Shown piece by piece: positions 24,728 to 33,304 of a stretch of 64,000 nt of DNA (within the stretch, counting starts at the first letter, position 1; the number at the start of each line of letters is the position of its first letter). This DNA comes from an uncultured Lachnospiraceae bacterium (lineage in GTDB: Bacteria; Bacillota; Clostridia; Lachnospirales; Lachnospiraceae). The DNA lies in the NCBI GenBank assembly GCA_910579615.1, contig CAJTUA010000004.1, positions 62,001 to 126,000 of the forward strand, in the 5' to 3' direction. The position numbers and the translations under genes were made by a program. The notes beneath the pieces were generated by a model. The model searched no databases. It was not told where the DNA came from and saw only the letters and a program-made list of their open reading frames with translations.

Positions 24728-25756
24728 ATGCGGCAGATTACTTTAGGTTCCACCGGAATTACGGTACCCCAGAATGCATTCGGCGCACTGCCAATCCAGC
24801 GCGTCCCGATGGATACGGCGGTTCATATCCTGCGCCGTGCCTTTAAGGGCGGCATGACCTTCTTTGATACTGCGCGCGCCTACAGTGACAGCGAAGAAAA
24901 GCTTGGCGCAGCATTTGACGGCATGCGCGAAAAAATTTATATCGCAACGAAGACCATGGCGAAAACACCGGAAGAATTTTGGAAGCAGCTTGATACGTCA
25001 TTACATAACTTACGCACGGATTATATTGATATTTACCAGTTCCACTGTGCGGACCACTGCTTTGCTCCAGGGGATGGCACAGGCATGTATGAATGCATGT
25101 CGCAGGCAAAGGCGCAGGGGAAAATCCGCCACATCGGCATCACGGCGCACAAACTGAATATTGCACAGGAAGCGGTGGCTTCTGGTCTTTATGAAACTCT
25201 GCAGTTCCCATTCAGCTACCTTTCCTCCAAGAAGGAGGAAGCGCTTGTCAAAAGCTGCACCGAACACAATATGGGCTTTATCGCCATGAAGGGACTTGCA
25301 GGCGGATTGATTACACATTCACGCGCCGCGATGGCGTACATGCTGCAATTTGACAACGTCCTGCCAATCTGGGGCATCCAACGGGAATCCGAGCTTCTTG
25401 AATGGCTCGAATTCATGCAGGAGGAGCCGGTGCTCGATGATGAATTAAAAGCATTTATCGAAGCGGAACGCAAAGAACTTGTTGGCGATTTCTGCCGTGG
25501 CTGCGGCTACTGCATGCCGTGCCCTGCGGGCATCATGATTAACCAGTGCGCGCGCATGGCATTGATGCTGCGCCGCGCGCCGTCGCAGAACTGGCTTTCT
25601 GAAAATATGCAGGCAGAGATGAAAAAGATTGAAGGCTGCCTTGAATGCGGCGCATGCCGCACGAAATGTCCGTATGGGCTCGATACACCGGCGCTTCTTA
25701 AGAAGAATTACGAGGACTACCAAAAAGTGCTCGCCGGGGAAGTAAAGGTACAGTAA
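24728..25756 (+). CDS. Aldo-keto reductase with C-terminal 4Fe-4S domain
   Basis: A 342-residue protein. Residues about 1-260 form an AKR barrel (FFDTARAYSDSEEKLG gives the catalytic Asp and Tyr, KIYIATKT the Lys, IDIYQFHCAD the His). The C-terminal 80 residues are a ferredoxin-like domain with CRGCGYCMPCPAGI and CLECGACRTKCPYGL, eight cysteines for two clusters. Such fused proteins are common in Clostridia and are thought to use ferredoxin and NAD(P)H for a carbonyl or aldehyde reduction; the substrate is unknown. The ATG at 24728 is chosen from homology of the start (MRQITLGSTGITV). It is divergent from iorAB-paaK, and a functional link to aryl metabolism is possible. Confidence 0.88.
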   Translation: MRQITLGSTGITVPQNAFGALPIQRVPMDTAVHILRRAFKGGMTFFDTARAYSDSEEKLGAAFDGMREKIYIATKTMAKTPEEFWKQLDTSLHNLRTDYIDIYQFHCADHCFAPGDGTGMYECMSQAKAQGKIRHIGITAHKLNIAQEAVASGLYETLQFPFSYLSSKKEEALVKSCTEHNMGFIAMKGLAGGLITHSRAAMAYMLQFDNVLPIWGIQRESELLEWLEFMQEEPVLDDELKAFIEAERKELVGDFCRGCGYCMPCPAGIMINQCARMALMLRRAPSQNWLSENMQAEMKKIEGCLECGACRTKCPYGLDTPALLKKNYEDYQKVLAGEVKVQ

Positions 25757-25855
25757 AAACAGAGGATAGATAACAGTTAGCCTTTGCTGCCGTGCCTGTT
25801 TCCGGCACATTTGGTATGATTGCAGGCACAGGATGCAATTTCTGATTGTTACTAT

Positions 25856-25920
25856 AAAAAAGGGACTGCCATGCCCTGTATGATTCATGGCAAAAAATTC
25901 ATAAACAGCATGCCCTTTTT
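25856..25920 (+). terminator. Terminator-like hairpin after the aldo-keto reductase
   Basis: AAAAAAGGG (25856-25864) pairs with CCCTTTTT (25913-25920), and TGCCATG (25867-25873) with CATGGCA (25886-25892). The T run follows the stem. The remainder of 25757-26027 holds only the leader of the next small gene. Confidence 0.55.
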
Positions 25921-26027
25921 CTCCCACACCCCGTGGAATTTGCGGAAGCAATGCGGGCAAAAATTTCACTGTTCTTCCTGGGTGCGGCGGGGGAGCATGC
26001 GGAACTACAAATAAGGAGGTAGTAGAA

Positions 26028-26261
26028 ATGGAAAAGTTAGAGCCATATTTTCCGCTGAACAAATCGGTTAAGTCCAGTGAAATCGGAAGTCTGGTGGTTG
26101 CAATTGTAATCTATGTCGTAATTGCTGCCGTGCTCGGTGTTTTGCTTGGTTTCCTTTCCGGCATCCCGGTTCTGGGCATCATCTTCTCCATCGTGAGCAC
26201 ACTTGTCTGGATTTATGAAGTGGTTGGCATTGTACTTGCTGTCATGACATTCATAAAATAA
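26028..26261 (+). CDS. Small two-helix membrane protein
   Basis: A 77-residue protein with a strong AAGGAGG site nine bases before the ATG. Two hydrophobic segments (about residues 20-45 and 48-75) are rich in Val, Ile and Gly and joined by a short SGIPV turn; the N-terminal 19 residues are polar. There are no charged residues in the membrane part. It lies alone between two hairpin terminators. It resembles the small Clostridial proteins labelled only as hypothetical or DUF4870-like. I assign no function. Confidence 0.7.
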   Translation: MEKLEPYFPLNKSVKSSEIGSLVVAIVIYVVIAAVLGVLLGFLSGIPVLGIIFSIVSTLVWIYEVVGIVLAVMTFIK

Positions 26262-26279
26262 AGGCAGAATCCATGTACA

Positions 26280-26330
26280 AAGGGGGGATGTCGCCAATGC
26301 TCCAAACCTGGCATTGACGACATCCCCCTT
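26280..26330. terminator. Bidirectional terminator
   Basis: AAGGGGGGATGTCG pairs with CGACATCCCCCTT, with a second inner stem CCAATGC/GCATTG. A-rich and T-rich tails flank it between the small membrane protein and the convergent nuclease-like gene. Confidence 0.85.
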
Positions 26331-26334
26331 ATTC

Positions 26335-27237
26335 TTATTCTGATTCTGATTTTAACTGATGGTACAACGGCAGGATGGCATCCTGCGTTTCCTCAAGTTC
26401 CTCTGCAATCTGTGGCAGGGATTTTCCTTTTTCTATTTTTTTCCTTATCAGGGCAAGAAGGGTCTGCTGCCTGCCTTGGGAAATGCCCCGTTCCAGACCT
26501 TGTTTCAGCCCTCGTGAAACCGCCTGCTCCTCCAACTCCTCAATCCGCTCCTTCATCAGTTCTTCCAATGCCTCGCACATCCCGCTCACCTTAAACCTTT
26601 CCTCATTGGCGCGAACAATTACGTTCATCACCGACTGATATAATACTTCCGTCTGGTGCTTTTCATACACCCGGAGAAGTTTCCATGCCTTATCGTCCCT
26701 CTCCAAATCATTCGTCAGATTGCGAAGCCACAAATTTTCCTCTTCCGGCAGCTGCTTTGTGACAATGACCTGAACCGGGAACATCGCTCCGTAAAGATAG
26801 TAAACCCCGGCGCTGCACTGTTCTACCTGATAATGCCGCTCTTCTTTCAAATGCCGGAGCATCTCCCGCGGATAACGGCTGCCGACAAACGAAACCGTGA
26901 TATCCCCCGCCTTGATTTCGTCCACCTTTTCCGTATCCGATTTGTAAAAGCACGCATATCCCAAAACCTTATAGAAATCATCCACCGTCAACGAATCTTC
27001 CGGACTTTTGTATTCCACAATATTGTGGGTGCAAAAAATCCGCCCGATGTTCTTTTGTATCTGCCGCCCGGATTCCTTTTTGATTATGAGCACGTCAATT
27101 TGCATCGGTTTGGAGCCTAGCATATGCTCATTCTCAAATTTTAAATATTTCGCCTCGTCCGCAAAATCAATCTGCAGCCCCGCATAGAATGCCGGATGCC
27201 ACTGCAGCAATTCTTTCTTCCCTTCCTTTTCTTTCAT
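26335..27237 (-). CDS. PD-(D/E)XK nuclease-like protein of the Rpn/transposase-associated type
   Basis: A 300-residue protein common in Lachnospiraceae. The nuclease-like core has MQIDVLIIKK (candidate catalytic Asp), then IVEYKSPEDSLTVDDFYKVL, where E-x-K completes a PD-(D/E)XK site. The C-terminal third is helical with a charged repeat SRGLKQGLERGISQGRQQ typical of Rpn-family tails. The ATG at 27237 with ATAGGAGG is clearly the start. Unlike the broken homolog at 3.2 kb this gene is intact, though it belongs to a different subfamily. Related proteins are linked to RecA-independent recombination or to insertion-sequence biology; its own role is untested. Confidence 0.75.
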   Translation of the reverse strand: MKEKEGKKELLQWHPAFYAGLQIDFADEAKYLKFENEHMLGSKPMQIDVLIIKKESGRQIQKNIGRIFCTHNIVEYKSPEDSLTVDDFYKVLGYACFYKSDTEKVDEIKAGDITVSFVGSRYPREMLRHLKEERHYQVEQCSAGVYYLYGAMFPVQVIVTKQLPEEENLWLRNLTNDLERDDKAWKLLRVYEKHQTEVLYQSVMNVIVRANEERFKVSGMCEALEELMKERIEELEEQAVSRGLKQGLERGISQGRQQTLLALIRKKIEKGKSLPQIAEELEETQDAILPLYHQLKSESE

Positions 27238-27570
27238 GCAACCTCCTATTTTGTAATTACGCAGGAGCTTGCATTTCCAAAACCCCCGCAAAAATTAAAT
27301 GAGTCCAAAAGCAGGGATTTCCCAAGGAAACCGACAGAGAATAACATATGTGCCATGCACATTGTGTCTTTTATTTTCTTCTGCCTGTTAAGATTATTAG
27401 ATTACAGGATATAACCTGTACTTGATAAAGAAAAAACCGCTTTCATTCAGGATAGCATATCTGGCAAAGAAATTCAATGAAAATTTGCAACAGCACTTAA
27501 CACGGAAAATCAAAAAAATAAAACCGGAAATCCTCCCGGATTCTTTCCTGTTTTTGTACAAATGAAACGA

Positions 27571-27608
27571 GTGCACCGCCCAATCACCTATGTGATTGAG
27601 CGGTGCAC
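27571..27608 (-). terminator. Terminator of the beta-galactosidase gene
   Basis: GTGCACCGCCCAATCAC (27571-27587) pairs with GTGATTGAGCGGTGCAC (27592-27608) around a very short loop, just after the lacZ stop codon. The rest of 27238-27570 is AT-rich; I see nothing else in it apart from the leader of the gene on the left. Confidence 0.8.
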
Positions 27609-27619
27609 CCTTCCAAATC

Positions 27620-30600
27620 TCATGGCTTCATGCACCCACAGAACGAAAACTCAAAATGCATATCCTCATTCTTAATCCGGTACTCCTCATGCGTCCACGA
27701 ACCCCAGCTGTCATCCCCGCCAACGCCCATCTGCTTATGCATCGCGCGGATTACAGTGTGGTGCACAGGCGGCAGCTCGTAAGTATGCTCTGCGTTTTCC
27801 AGTTCAAACGGCGTATACGGCAGCGCTGAGAATTCCATCGGAACCGGTGCGCTAAATTTCAGCCCGATTCCCTTCTCATCCGTCACGCTCGCCCACCGTA
27901 CACCGGTATGGTTCCCGCATTCCTGCGGCTTGACATAGCCCGCCATATTCTCTGCAACCTTATTCGAATAAATGCCAAGCTTTGCGCCGAGCGTCCGGTC
28001 GGCATAGGTTTCCGCCGGGCCGTTCCCGTACCAGGTCAGATTCCCATAATCTGCCGGAAGCTTCATCATCACGCCGAATTCCGGCAGCTCCGGCAATCCT
28101 TCCACATGTGGATAATTCAATTCCACCTTCACTATGCCATCCACCGTCACCGTATAAGTCATGCTCAGTTTCGCCAGCGGCGTGGTTGGAAGTTCATACT
28201 CGTACAAAAGTATCGCTACTTTCCTCGTACTGTAGTTCCCATATTTTACAATTTTTGCGTACTGGCTCGCCAGTTTCCACATTCCCGCGCGCCAAGGCAT
28301 GCCATTGCCACGGTCATTGTCAATCGGAGCGCGCCAAAAATTCGGGCGTACCTGGCTGTTGATAAATTCCCTGCCCATGTAGCGGTACGAGGTAATGCCG
28401 CGTCCACCGCGGTCAAATAGCACCTCGAAATGTTCGCCGCGCACGCCGAAATTGTTCGTGCCCTCGGTGATGATTAGGCTGCCGGTTACCGGCTTTGCCT
28501 TTGCTTCCACCTTGTAGACATATTCACCGAACGCCACTTCATAGCCTGCCTTCGCCCATGCGGTATCCTCCTTCAAATGGAAGGACACAACAACTGCGTA
28601 CTCACCTGCTGCCTTCTCTTTCTTTATCGGAAGCACCACGGACGCTTCGGTCTGCGGCGCAACCGCCGTTTCAAAGCTTACTTCCCTTATCTGCACGCCA
28701 TCCTTCTTCACCGAAACCCGCGCCTCAAGTTCGGAAGTATTCGTAAACAGCGCCTTGTTTTTAATCTGTACCTCGCCGTCCCCAACCCTAACCACAATGC
28801 TTTGGTAATTATATTTGACCGTCTGCATTTTCGGTGAATCGCTGCGGTCGGAGTATACAATTCCGTTCGTACAGAAATTGTAGTCACACGGGCGGTCGCC
28901 GAAGTCGCCGCCGTAGCCATAATATTCTTTTCCAAAGCGGTCTTTTGCCAGAATTGCCTGGTCAATATAGTCCCAGATAAATGCCCCCTGGAAGCGCGGC
29001 TCTTTCTCGGTAAGTGCAATATATTTATCCATCGCGCCGCTTGAATTGCCCATCGCATGGGAATACTCACAGCAAATCATCGGTTTGTCCGGGTGTTCCT
29101 TCAGAATATGCTCCTCAATGTACTGGGCTGATGGGTACATCCAGCTCTCGATATCGCTTGTTGCCTCGTAGCGGCGGTCGTGTACGATACCCTCGTAATG
29201 CACCAGACGTGTCGGGTCAGCCGCCCGGAAATACTCGGACATCTCAAAAATATCCCTGCCGCCGAACGACTCATTGCCGCATGACCAGAGCAGGATACTT
29301 GCATGGTTGCGGTCACGCATCAGCATGGATTTCGCACGGTCAAGCACGGCGGCAAGCCATTCCTTACGGTCACCCGGCAACGCCGTTTCCTCCGCAGTCT
29401 TCGGATTCTGCCAGGTGGAATGTGTTTCTAAGTTCGCCTCGTCAATCAGGTAAAGGCCGTACTCGTCGCACAGGCGGTAAAACGCGGTCTGGTTCGGATA
29501 ATGCGAAGTGCGCACAGCGTTGATGTTGTTGCGCTTCATGTTGATTACGTCCGCAAGCATTTCCTCATAAGTCACTGCGCGCCCGTTTACATGGCTGAAT
29601 TCATGGCGGTCCGTTCCGTAAAATACAATGCGCTTCCCGTTGATTTGCATCAGCCCGTCCTTTAATTCAAACCGCCGGAAACCTACTTTTTCCGCGACAA
29701 CCTCGCAGACCTTGCTGTCATTGCCTTTTAACATGATAACCAGGGTATAAAGATATGGCTTTTCCGCGCTCCAAAGCTGCAATGCCCCTTTGGCAAGCTG
29801 CCCCTTTACTTTCACATCCGCCACCGGCTCGCCGTCCTCGCGCTTGCTCTCATTGGCGCGGACAATGGCAGCATCATCTGTGTCATCCGCTCCCTTCCCC
29901 TTTCCACGTTTTGCAGCTTTTACGGTGAATTTATCCACCGAACGCGAAAATACGGTATTTCCCTCCGCGTCAAACAGGGCAACCGAAAAAGCAAGTTCCT
30001 CTGGCGCTTTCCTTGCCCCACCGCTCATCAATTCCATGGAAAGCTCCAGGCTGCCCTGTGTAAAATCATCATTTAACGGCGTGCGCACACACAAATCTGC
30101 CATGTGCACCTGCGGACAGGCATACAGGTATACTTCACGGAAAATGCCGGAAAGCCGCCAGTAATCCTGGTCCTCAAGCCAAGATGCCGAGGAATATTTG
30201 TAGACCAACACCGCAAGTTTATTTTCCCCACGCTTTAACGCATCCGTCAATTCAAATTCCGATGGCGTAAACGAATCCTCACCGTACCCGATGAAGCTGC
30301 CGTTTAACCACACGGCAAACGCCGCCTGCACCCCCTGAAATGATATCATCACGCGCTTTCCCGCAAAATCCGATGGCAGGGTAAAATATTTTACATAGCT
30401 GCCGGCCGGGTTTTTATACTGCGGCACCTGCCCGTATTCGAGTTCCTCATGTCCATCCCATGGATACTGAACATTCGCGTACTGCGGCTCACAGTAGCCA
30501 TGCATTTCCATATGCGATGGCACCGGGATATCCTTCCACCCCATACAGTCAAAATCGGTTGCCTCAAAGCCTTTGATGCGGTCGCGTTCACAGTCCGCAT

Positions 30601-30769
30601 AGGCGAATTTCCAAAGCCCGTTTAATGAAAATACGAGCGAAGATTTTCCCTCTTTCTGCTCTTTTGCCGACGCGAAAAAACGATGGTCGGAATGTGCCGC
30701 CCTGCGGTTTACCGCAAAAATTTCCGGGTCAGAAAGCCATTTGTAGCTAAATTCTTTTGCTGTTTTCAT
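27620..30769 (-). CDS. lacZ: Beta-galactosidase, glycoside hydrolase family 2
   Basis: A 1,049-residue GH2 enzyme with the full LacZ layout: sugar-binding and jelly-roll domain (about residues 45-220), Ig-like domains, TIM barrel (about 370-650), and C-terminal domains including the beta-galactosidase small chain. The acid/base glutamate is E500 in SCGNESFGGRD and the nucleophile is E568 in CCEYSHAMGNSSG. A lysine/aspartate-rich insert of about 35 residues (near 286-320) lies in the first Ig-like domain and is unusual. There is no signal peptide, so lactose or galactosides are split inside the cell. No sugar transporter is adjacent. Two tandem repeat elements precede the ATG at 30769. Confidence 0.95.
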   Translation of the reverse strand: MKTAKEFSYKWLSDPEIFAVNRRAAHSDHRFFASAKEQKEGKSSLVFSLNGLWKFAYADCERDRIKGFEATDFDCMGWKDIPVPSHMEMHGYCEPQYANVQYPWDGHEELEYGQVPQYKNPAGSYVKYFTLPSDFAGKRVMISFQGVQAAFAVWLNGSFIGYGEDSFTPSEFELTDALKRGENKLAVLVYKYSSASWLEDQDYWRLSGIFREVYLYACPQVHMADLCVRTPLNDDFTQGSLELSMELMSGGARKAPEELAFSVALFDAEGNTVFSRSVDKFTVKAAKRGKGKGADDTDDAAIVRANESKREDGEPVADVKVKGQLAKGALQLWSAEKPYLYTLVIMLKGNDSKVCEVVAEKVGFRRFELKDGLMQINGKRIVFYGTDRHEFSHVNGRAVTYEEMLADVINMKRNNINAVRTSHYPNQTAFYRLCDEYGLYLIDEANLETHSTWQNPKTAEETALPGDRKEWLAAVLDRAKSMLMRDRNHASILLWSCGNESFGGRDIFEMSEYFRAADPTRLVHYEGIVHDRRYEATSDIESWMYPSAQYIEEHILKEHPDKPMICCEYSHAMGNSSGAMDKYIALTEKEPRFQGAFIWDYIDQAILAKDRFGKEYYGYGGDFGDRPCDYNFCTNGIVYSDRSDSPKMQTVKYNYQSIVVRVGDGEVQIKNKALFTNTSELEARVSVKKDGVQIREVSFETAVAPQTEASVVLPIKKEKAAGEYAVVVSFHLKEDTAWAKAGYEVAFGEYVYKVEAKAKPVTGSLIITEGTNNFGVRGEHFEVLFDRGGRGITSYRYMGREFINSQVRPNFWRAPIDNDRGNGMPWRAGMWKLASQYAKIVKYGNYSTRKVAILLYEYELPTTPLAKLSMTYTVTVDGIVKVELNYPHVEGLPELPEFGVMMKLPADYGNLTWYGNGPAETYADRTLGAKLGIYSNKVAENMAGYVKPQECGNHTGVRWASVTDEKGIGLKFSAPVPMEFSALPYTPFELENAEHTYELPPVHHTVIRAMHKQMGVGGDDSWGSWTHEEYRIKNEDMHFEFSFCGCMKP

Positions 30770-30782
30770 AATATACCTCTTA

Positions 30783-31012
30783 TTTTAAGTCCCGTATGCG
30801 CCCCTTCCAGTGCCATCCATAGTGTTGGAATTTCTGTCCACTCCGTTCCCATAAATTCCAACAGGCTCTCTCCGGGGCACATACTGTTTTAAGTCCCGTA
30901 TGCGCCCCTACCAGTGCCATCCATAGTGTTGGAATTTCTGTCCACTCCGTTCCCATAAATTCCAACGGGCTCTGTCCGGGGCACATACTGTTTTAAGTCC
31001 CGTATGCGCCCC
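30783..31012. repeat. Interspersed double-hairpin element, tandem copies 5 and 6
   Basis: Two nearly identical 104-bp units begin at 30783 and 30887 with TTTTAAGTCCCGTATGCGCC, and a third start at 30991 runs into the ridA stop codon. In each, GTATGCGCCCC pairs with GGGGCACATAC, and an inner stem is made by GTTGGAATTT and AAATTCCAAC. The near identity of the units indicates recent duplication. Confidence 0.9.
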
Positions 31013-31392
31013 TACCTGCAGACTGCCACAACCTCAATCTCAAAAAGCCCGCCCTTCGGCAGTGCTGCCGCCTGCACACAGGAACGTGCCGGGGTCTCGC
31101 CGGTGAAAAATTTTGCGTAAACTTCATTGATTGCCGCAAAATCATTCATGTCCGCGAGGAATACAGTTGTTTTAATGACATCCGCAAGCGTACAGCCCGC
31201 CGCCTTTAAAACGGTCTCAATGTTCCGGATTGCCTGCTCCGCCTGCGCCACCACCCCCTCCGGGAGTGTTCCGGTCACCGGGTCAAGCCCTAACTGGCCA
31301 GATGTAAACACATAATCCCCCGTCTTAACAGCATGTACATAAGGTCCGACTGCCGCCGGCGCACCCTGCGCATTGATAGTTTCCCTTTTCAT
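31012..31392 (-). CDS. ridA: RidA family enamine/imine deaminase
   Basis: A 126-residue protein of full RidA length. It contains the substrate-binding arginine motif GETPARSCVQAAALPKGG and the family end FEIEVVAVCR. RidA hydrolyses reactive 2-aminoacrylate and similar imines released by PLP enzymes such as serine/threonine dehydratases, protecting other PLP enzymes. The ATG at 31392 has GGAAGG upstream. It is followed by lacZ on the same strand, separated by the tandem repeat element, so co-transcription is possible but not required. Confidence 0.92.
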   Translation of the reverse strand: MKRETINAQGAPAAVGPYVHAVKTGDYVFTSGQLGLDPVTGTLPEGVVAQAEQAIRNIETVLKAAGCTLADVIKTTVFLADMNDFAAINEVYAKFFTGETPARSCVQAAALPKGGLFEIEVVAVCR

Positions 31393-31497
31393 AATATTTA
31401 CCTTCCTTTCCGAAATTTTTCATACTCACAGTATAGCATGTCTTTGCGCAAAAAAACAGACATTATTTTCTGCCTGTTTTGTCGTTTTTTATTTTAA

Positions 31498-31528
31498 TTG
31501 TAAACCATTTCAAAGTTATAGTTGACAA
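31498..31528 (+). promoter_or_regulatory. Candidate BirA biotin-repressor operator
   Basis: TTGTAAACC (31498-31506), 13 bases, then AGTTGACAA (31520-31528). The halves match the BirA operator pattern TTGTTAACC ... GGTTAACAA with few changes. The right half overlaps the -35 box of the bioY promoter, so bound BirA-biotinyl-AMP would block polymerase. Confidence 0.7.
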
Positions 31529-31549
31529 TTTGTTTTTTTATGGTATACT
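31522..31549 (+). promoter_or_regulatory. bioY promoter
   Basis: TTGACA (31522-31527), a 16-base spacer and TATACT (31544-31549). A short hairpin AGGCGGC-AAA-GCCGCCT (about 31612-31628) precedes the ribosome site. Confidence 0.8.
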
Positions 31550-31646
31550 CGATGATAGGTTGCAGCGGAACGAACTTTTTCTTCCCTCTCCAAATATAAA
31601 ACATTATAAAAGGCGGCAAAGCCGCCTAACAGAAATGAGGTATCTT

Positions 31647-32225
31647 ATGAAAGCAAACGTACACAAAATCACATTCACGGCTCTTATGGCGGCACTGCTC
31701 TGCATCCTCGCGCCGATTTCCATCCCGCTCCCAAGCCCGATGCCCGCAATCACACTTGCTCTTGTTGCCGTTTACCTAAGCGCTTACATCACAGGACCTT
31801 GGTGCAGCTGCGCCGCCATCTTTATTTACATATTGCTCGGCTGCATTGGTCTTCCGGTATTCTCCAAAGGCCAGTCAGGATTGTCCGTGCTGGTCGGTCC
31901 GACCGGAGGATATATCATCGGATATTTCTTTATTGCGGTATGCACCGGGCTGCTTGTCCAGAAATTCGAAAAGAAAATCTACATGCATGTCATTGGCATG
32001 GTTATCGGAACCCTGATTTGTTATGTCTTTGGTACCGTGTGGCTCGGCATATCCATGCACCTTACCCCTAGCGCTGCAATTGCCGCGGGCGTAGCACCGT
32101 TTGTTGTCTTTGACGCCCTCAAGCTGATTGCCTGCGTGGCAATCGGTTATCCGGTACGCAGACAGTTAGCGCGGCTGCTGCCAAATGCTATACTTCCTGC
32201 AAAGCGAGCAGCAATGCGCCCGTAA
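31647..32225 (+). CDS. bioY: Biotin ECF transporter S component BioY
   Basis: A 192-residue membrane protein with six hydrophobic segments. Family marks include PLPSPMPAITLALVAVYLSA, LGCIGLPVFSKGQSGLSVLVGPTGGYIIGYF (key GLPVF and GPTGGY) and the C-terminal cytoplasmic KLIACVAIG. It captures biotin and docks on a shared ECF energy module (EcfA/A'/T) encoded elsewhere. The ATG at 31647 follows GAGG by seven bases; an in-frame ATG 12 bases earlier is possible. The BirA-like operator over its promoter shows that expression falls when biotin is plentiful. Its 3' end overlaps that of the convergent ROK kinase gene by 38 bases. Confidence 0.92.
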   Translation: MKANVHKITFTALMAALLCILAPISIPLPSPMPAITLALVAVYLSAYITGPWCSCAAIFIYILLGCIGLPVFSKGQSGLSVLVGPTGGYIIGYFFIAVCTGLLVQKFEKKIYMHVIGMVIGTLICYVFGTVWLGISMHLTPSAAIAAGVAPFVVFDALKLIACVAIGYPVRRQLARLLPNAILPAKRAAMRP

Positions 32226-33057
32226 CCCCCGCATTGTCCCCCAGCGCAGGCGGCACAATGTACTCCTCAATATGCTTTAAAATAGCATCATTCTGTAAAT
32301 AGGAATTCAATTTTTCTAAAACCTTTTTTTGCACAAGCGGGAACATCTGCTCCTGATGCATTACGCCGCCGCCCAAAATGACTTTTTGCGGTGAAAGCGT
32401 CAGGATGTAATTTGTGACCGCCTGTGCAATGTAATCGCTCTCAAGCTCCCAGACCTCCCTCCGGTCAGCAAGCTCCACCGCAGGCTTTCCCCAACGCTCC
32501 ATAATGGCAGGTCCCGCCGCCAGCCCCTCCAGGCAGTTTTCATGGAACGGGCATTTTCCACGGTAATTGTCGCCATGCCGCCTTGTAATCAACACATGCC
32601 CCGCCTCCGGGTGAATCAGCCCATGCAGCAGCGCGCCGTTTGCATACACCCCCACGCCCACACCAGTTCCGATGGTAATATAGACAGCTGTGTCACAGCC
32701 TTTCGCCGCACCGTACATAACCTCACCAAGTGCCGCGCCATTGACATCCGTATCAAAGCCAACCGGAACCTTCAATGCTTCACGAAACGCGCCGACAATA
32801 TTGTAATTTGCCCAGGCAAGCTTTGGTGTGCTCGTAATGCAGCCGTAGGCAGGTGAATTTCGGTTCAGCTCAATTGGTCCAAAGCAACCGATTCCAAGCG
32901 CCCCAATTCCTTCATTCTTAAAAAACTCCACCATCTGTGGCATCGTTTCCTTTGGTGTCTGCGTCGGATAGGACACGCGCTTTTCAATATTTCCGTTTTC
33001 ATCGCCAATGGCACAGACCATCTTTGTGCCACCGGCTTCCAATGCACCTATTCTCAT
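32188..33057 (-). CDS. ROK-family sugar kinase, probable fructokinase
   Basis: A 289-residue ATP-dependent kinase. The N-terminal phosphate loop is GALEAGGTKMVCAIGD. The active-site region contains DTDVNGAALGE and TIGTGVGVGVYANG, and the ROK zinc motif is GH followed by CPFHENCLEGLAAGP. The HExGH-type spacing with CPFH is typical of bacterial fructokinases (ScrK/Mak type), which phosphorylate fructose or mannose at C6. The ATG at 33057 has GGGGGAAG upstream. It is convergent with bioY (38-bp overlap) and divergent from an AraC regulator 247 bases away. Confidence 0.88.
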   Translation of the reverse strand: MRIGALEAGGTKMVCAIGDENGNIEKRVSYPTQTPKETMPQMVEFFKNEGIGALGIGCFGPIELNRNSPAYGCITSTPKLAWANYNIVGAFREALKVPVGFDTDVNGAALGEVMYGAAKGCDTAVYITIGTGVGVGVYANGALLHGLIHPEAGHVLITRRHGDNYRGKCPFHENCLEGLAAGPAIMERWGKPAVELADRREVWELESDYIAQAVTNYILTLSPQKVILGGGVMHQEQMFPLVQKKVLEKLNSYLQNDAILKHIEEYIVPPALGDNAGVTGALLLALQEV

Positions 33058-33304
33058 AATAAATTCTTCCCCCTTTAAAGTTTTAATTTGTTGGTTTCAA
33101 AATGTGTTTGACTTTTTGATTTACAATATGCACAAAACGCTTACTGCTTTCTACCAGTTTATTCTTTTTGACAGCTCTGTTATATTATAGATGAAACAGG
33201 CGGGGATTACAATCTTTTTCCGCCTTTAAATTTTTCTTTATAACCAAAATAAAATATGCTATCCTTAATTCATACCACAGAATTTTCGAAAGGATTTCCC
33301 CGTC

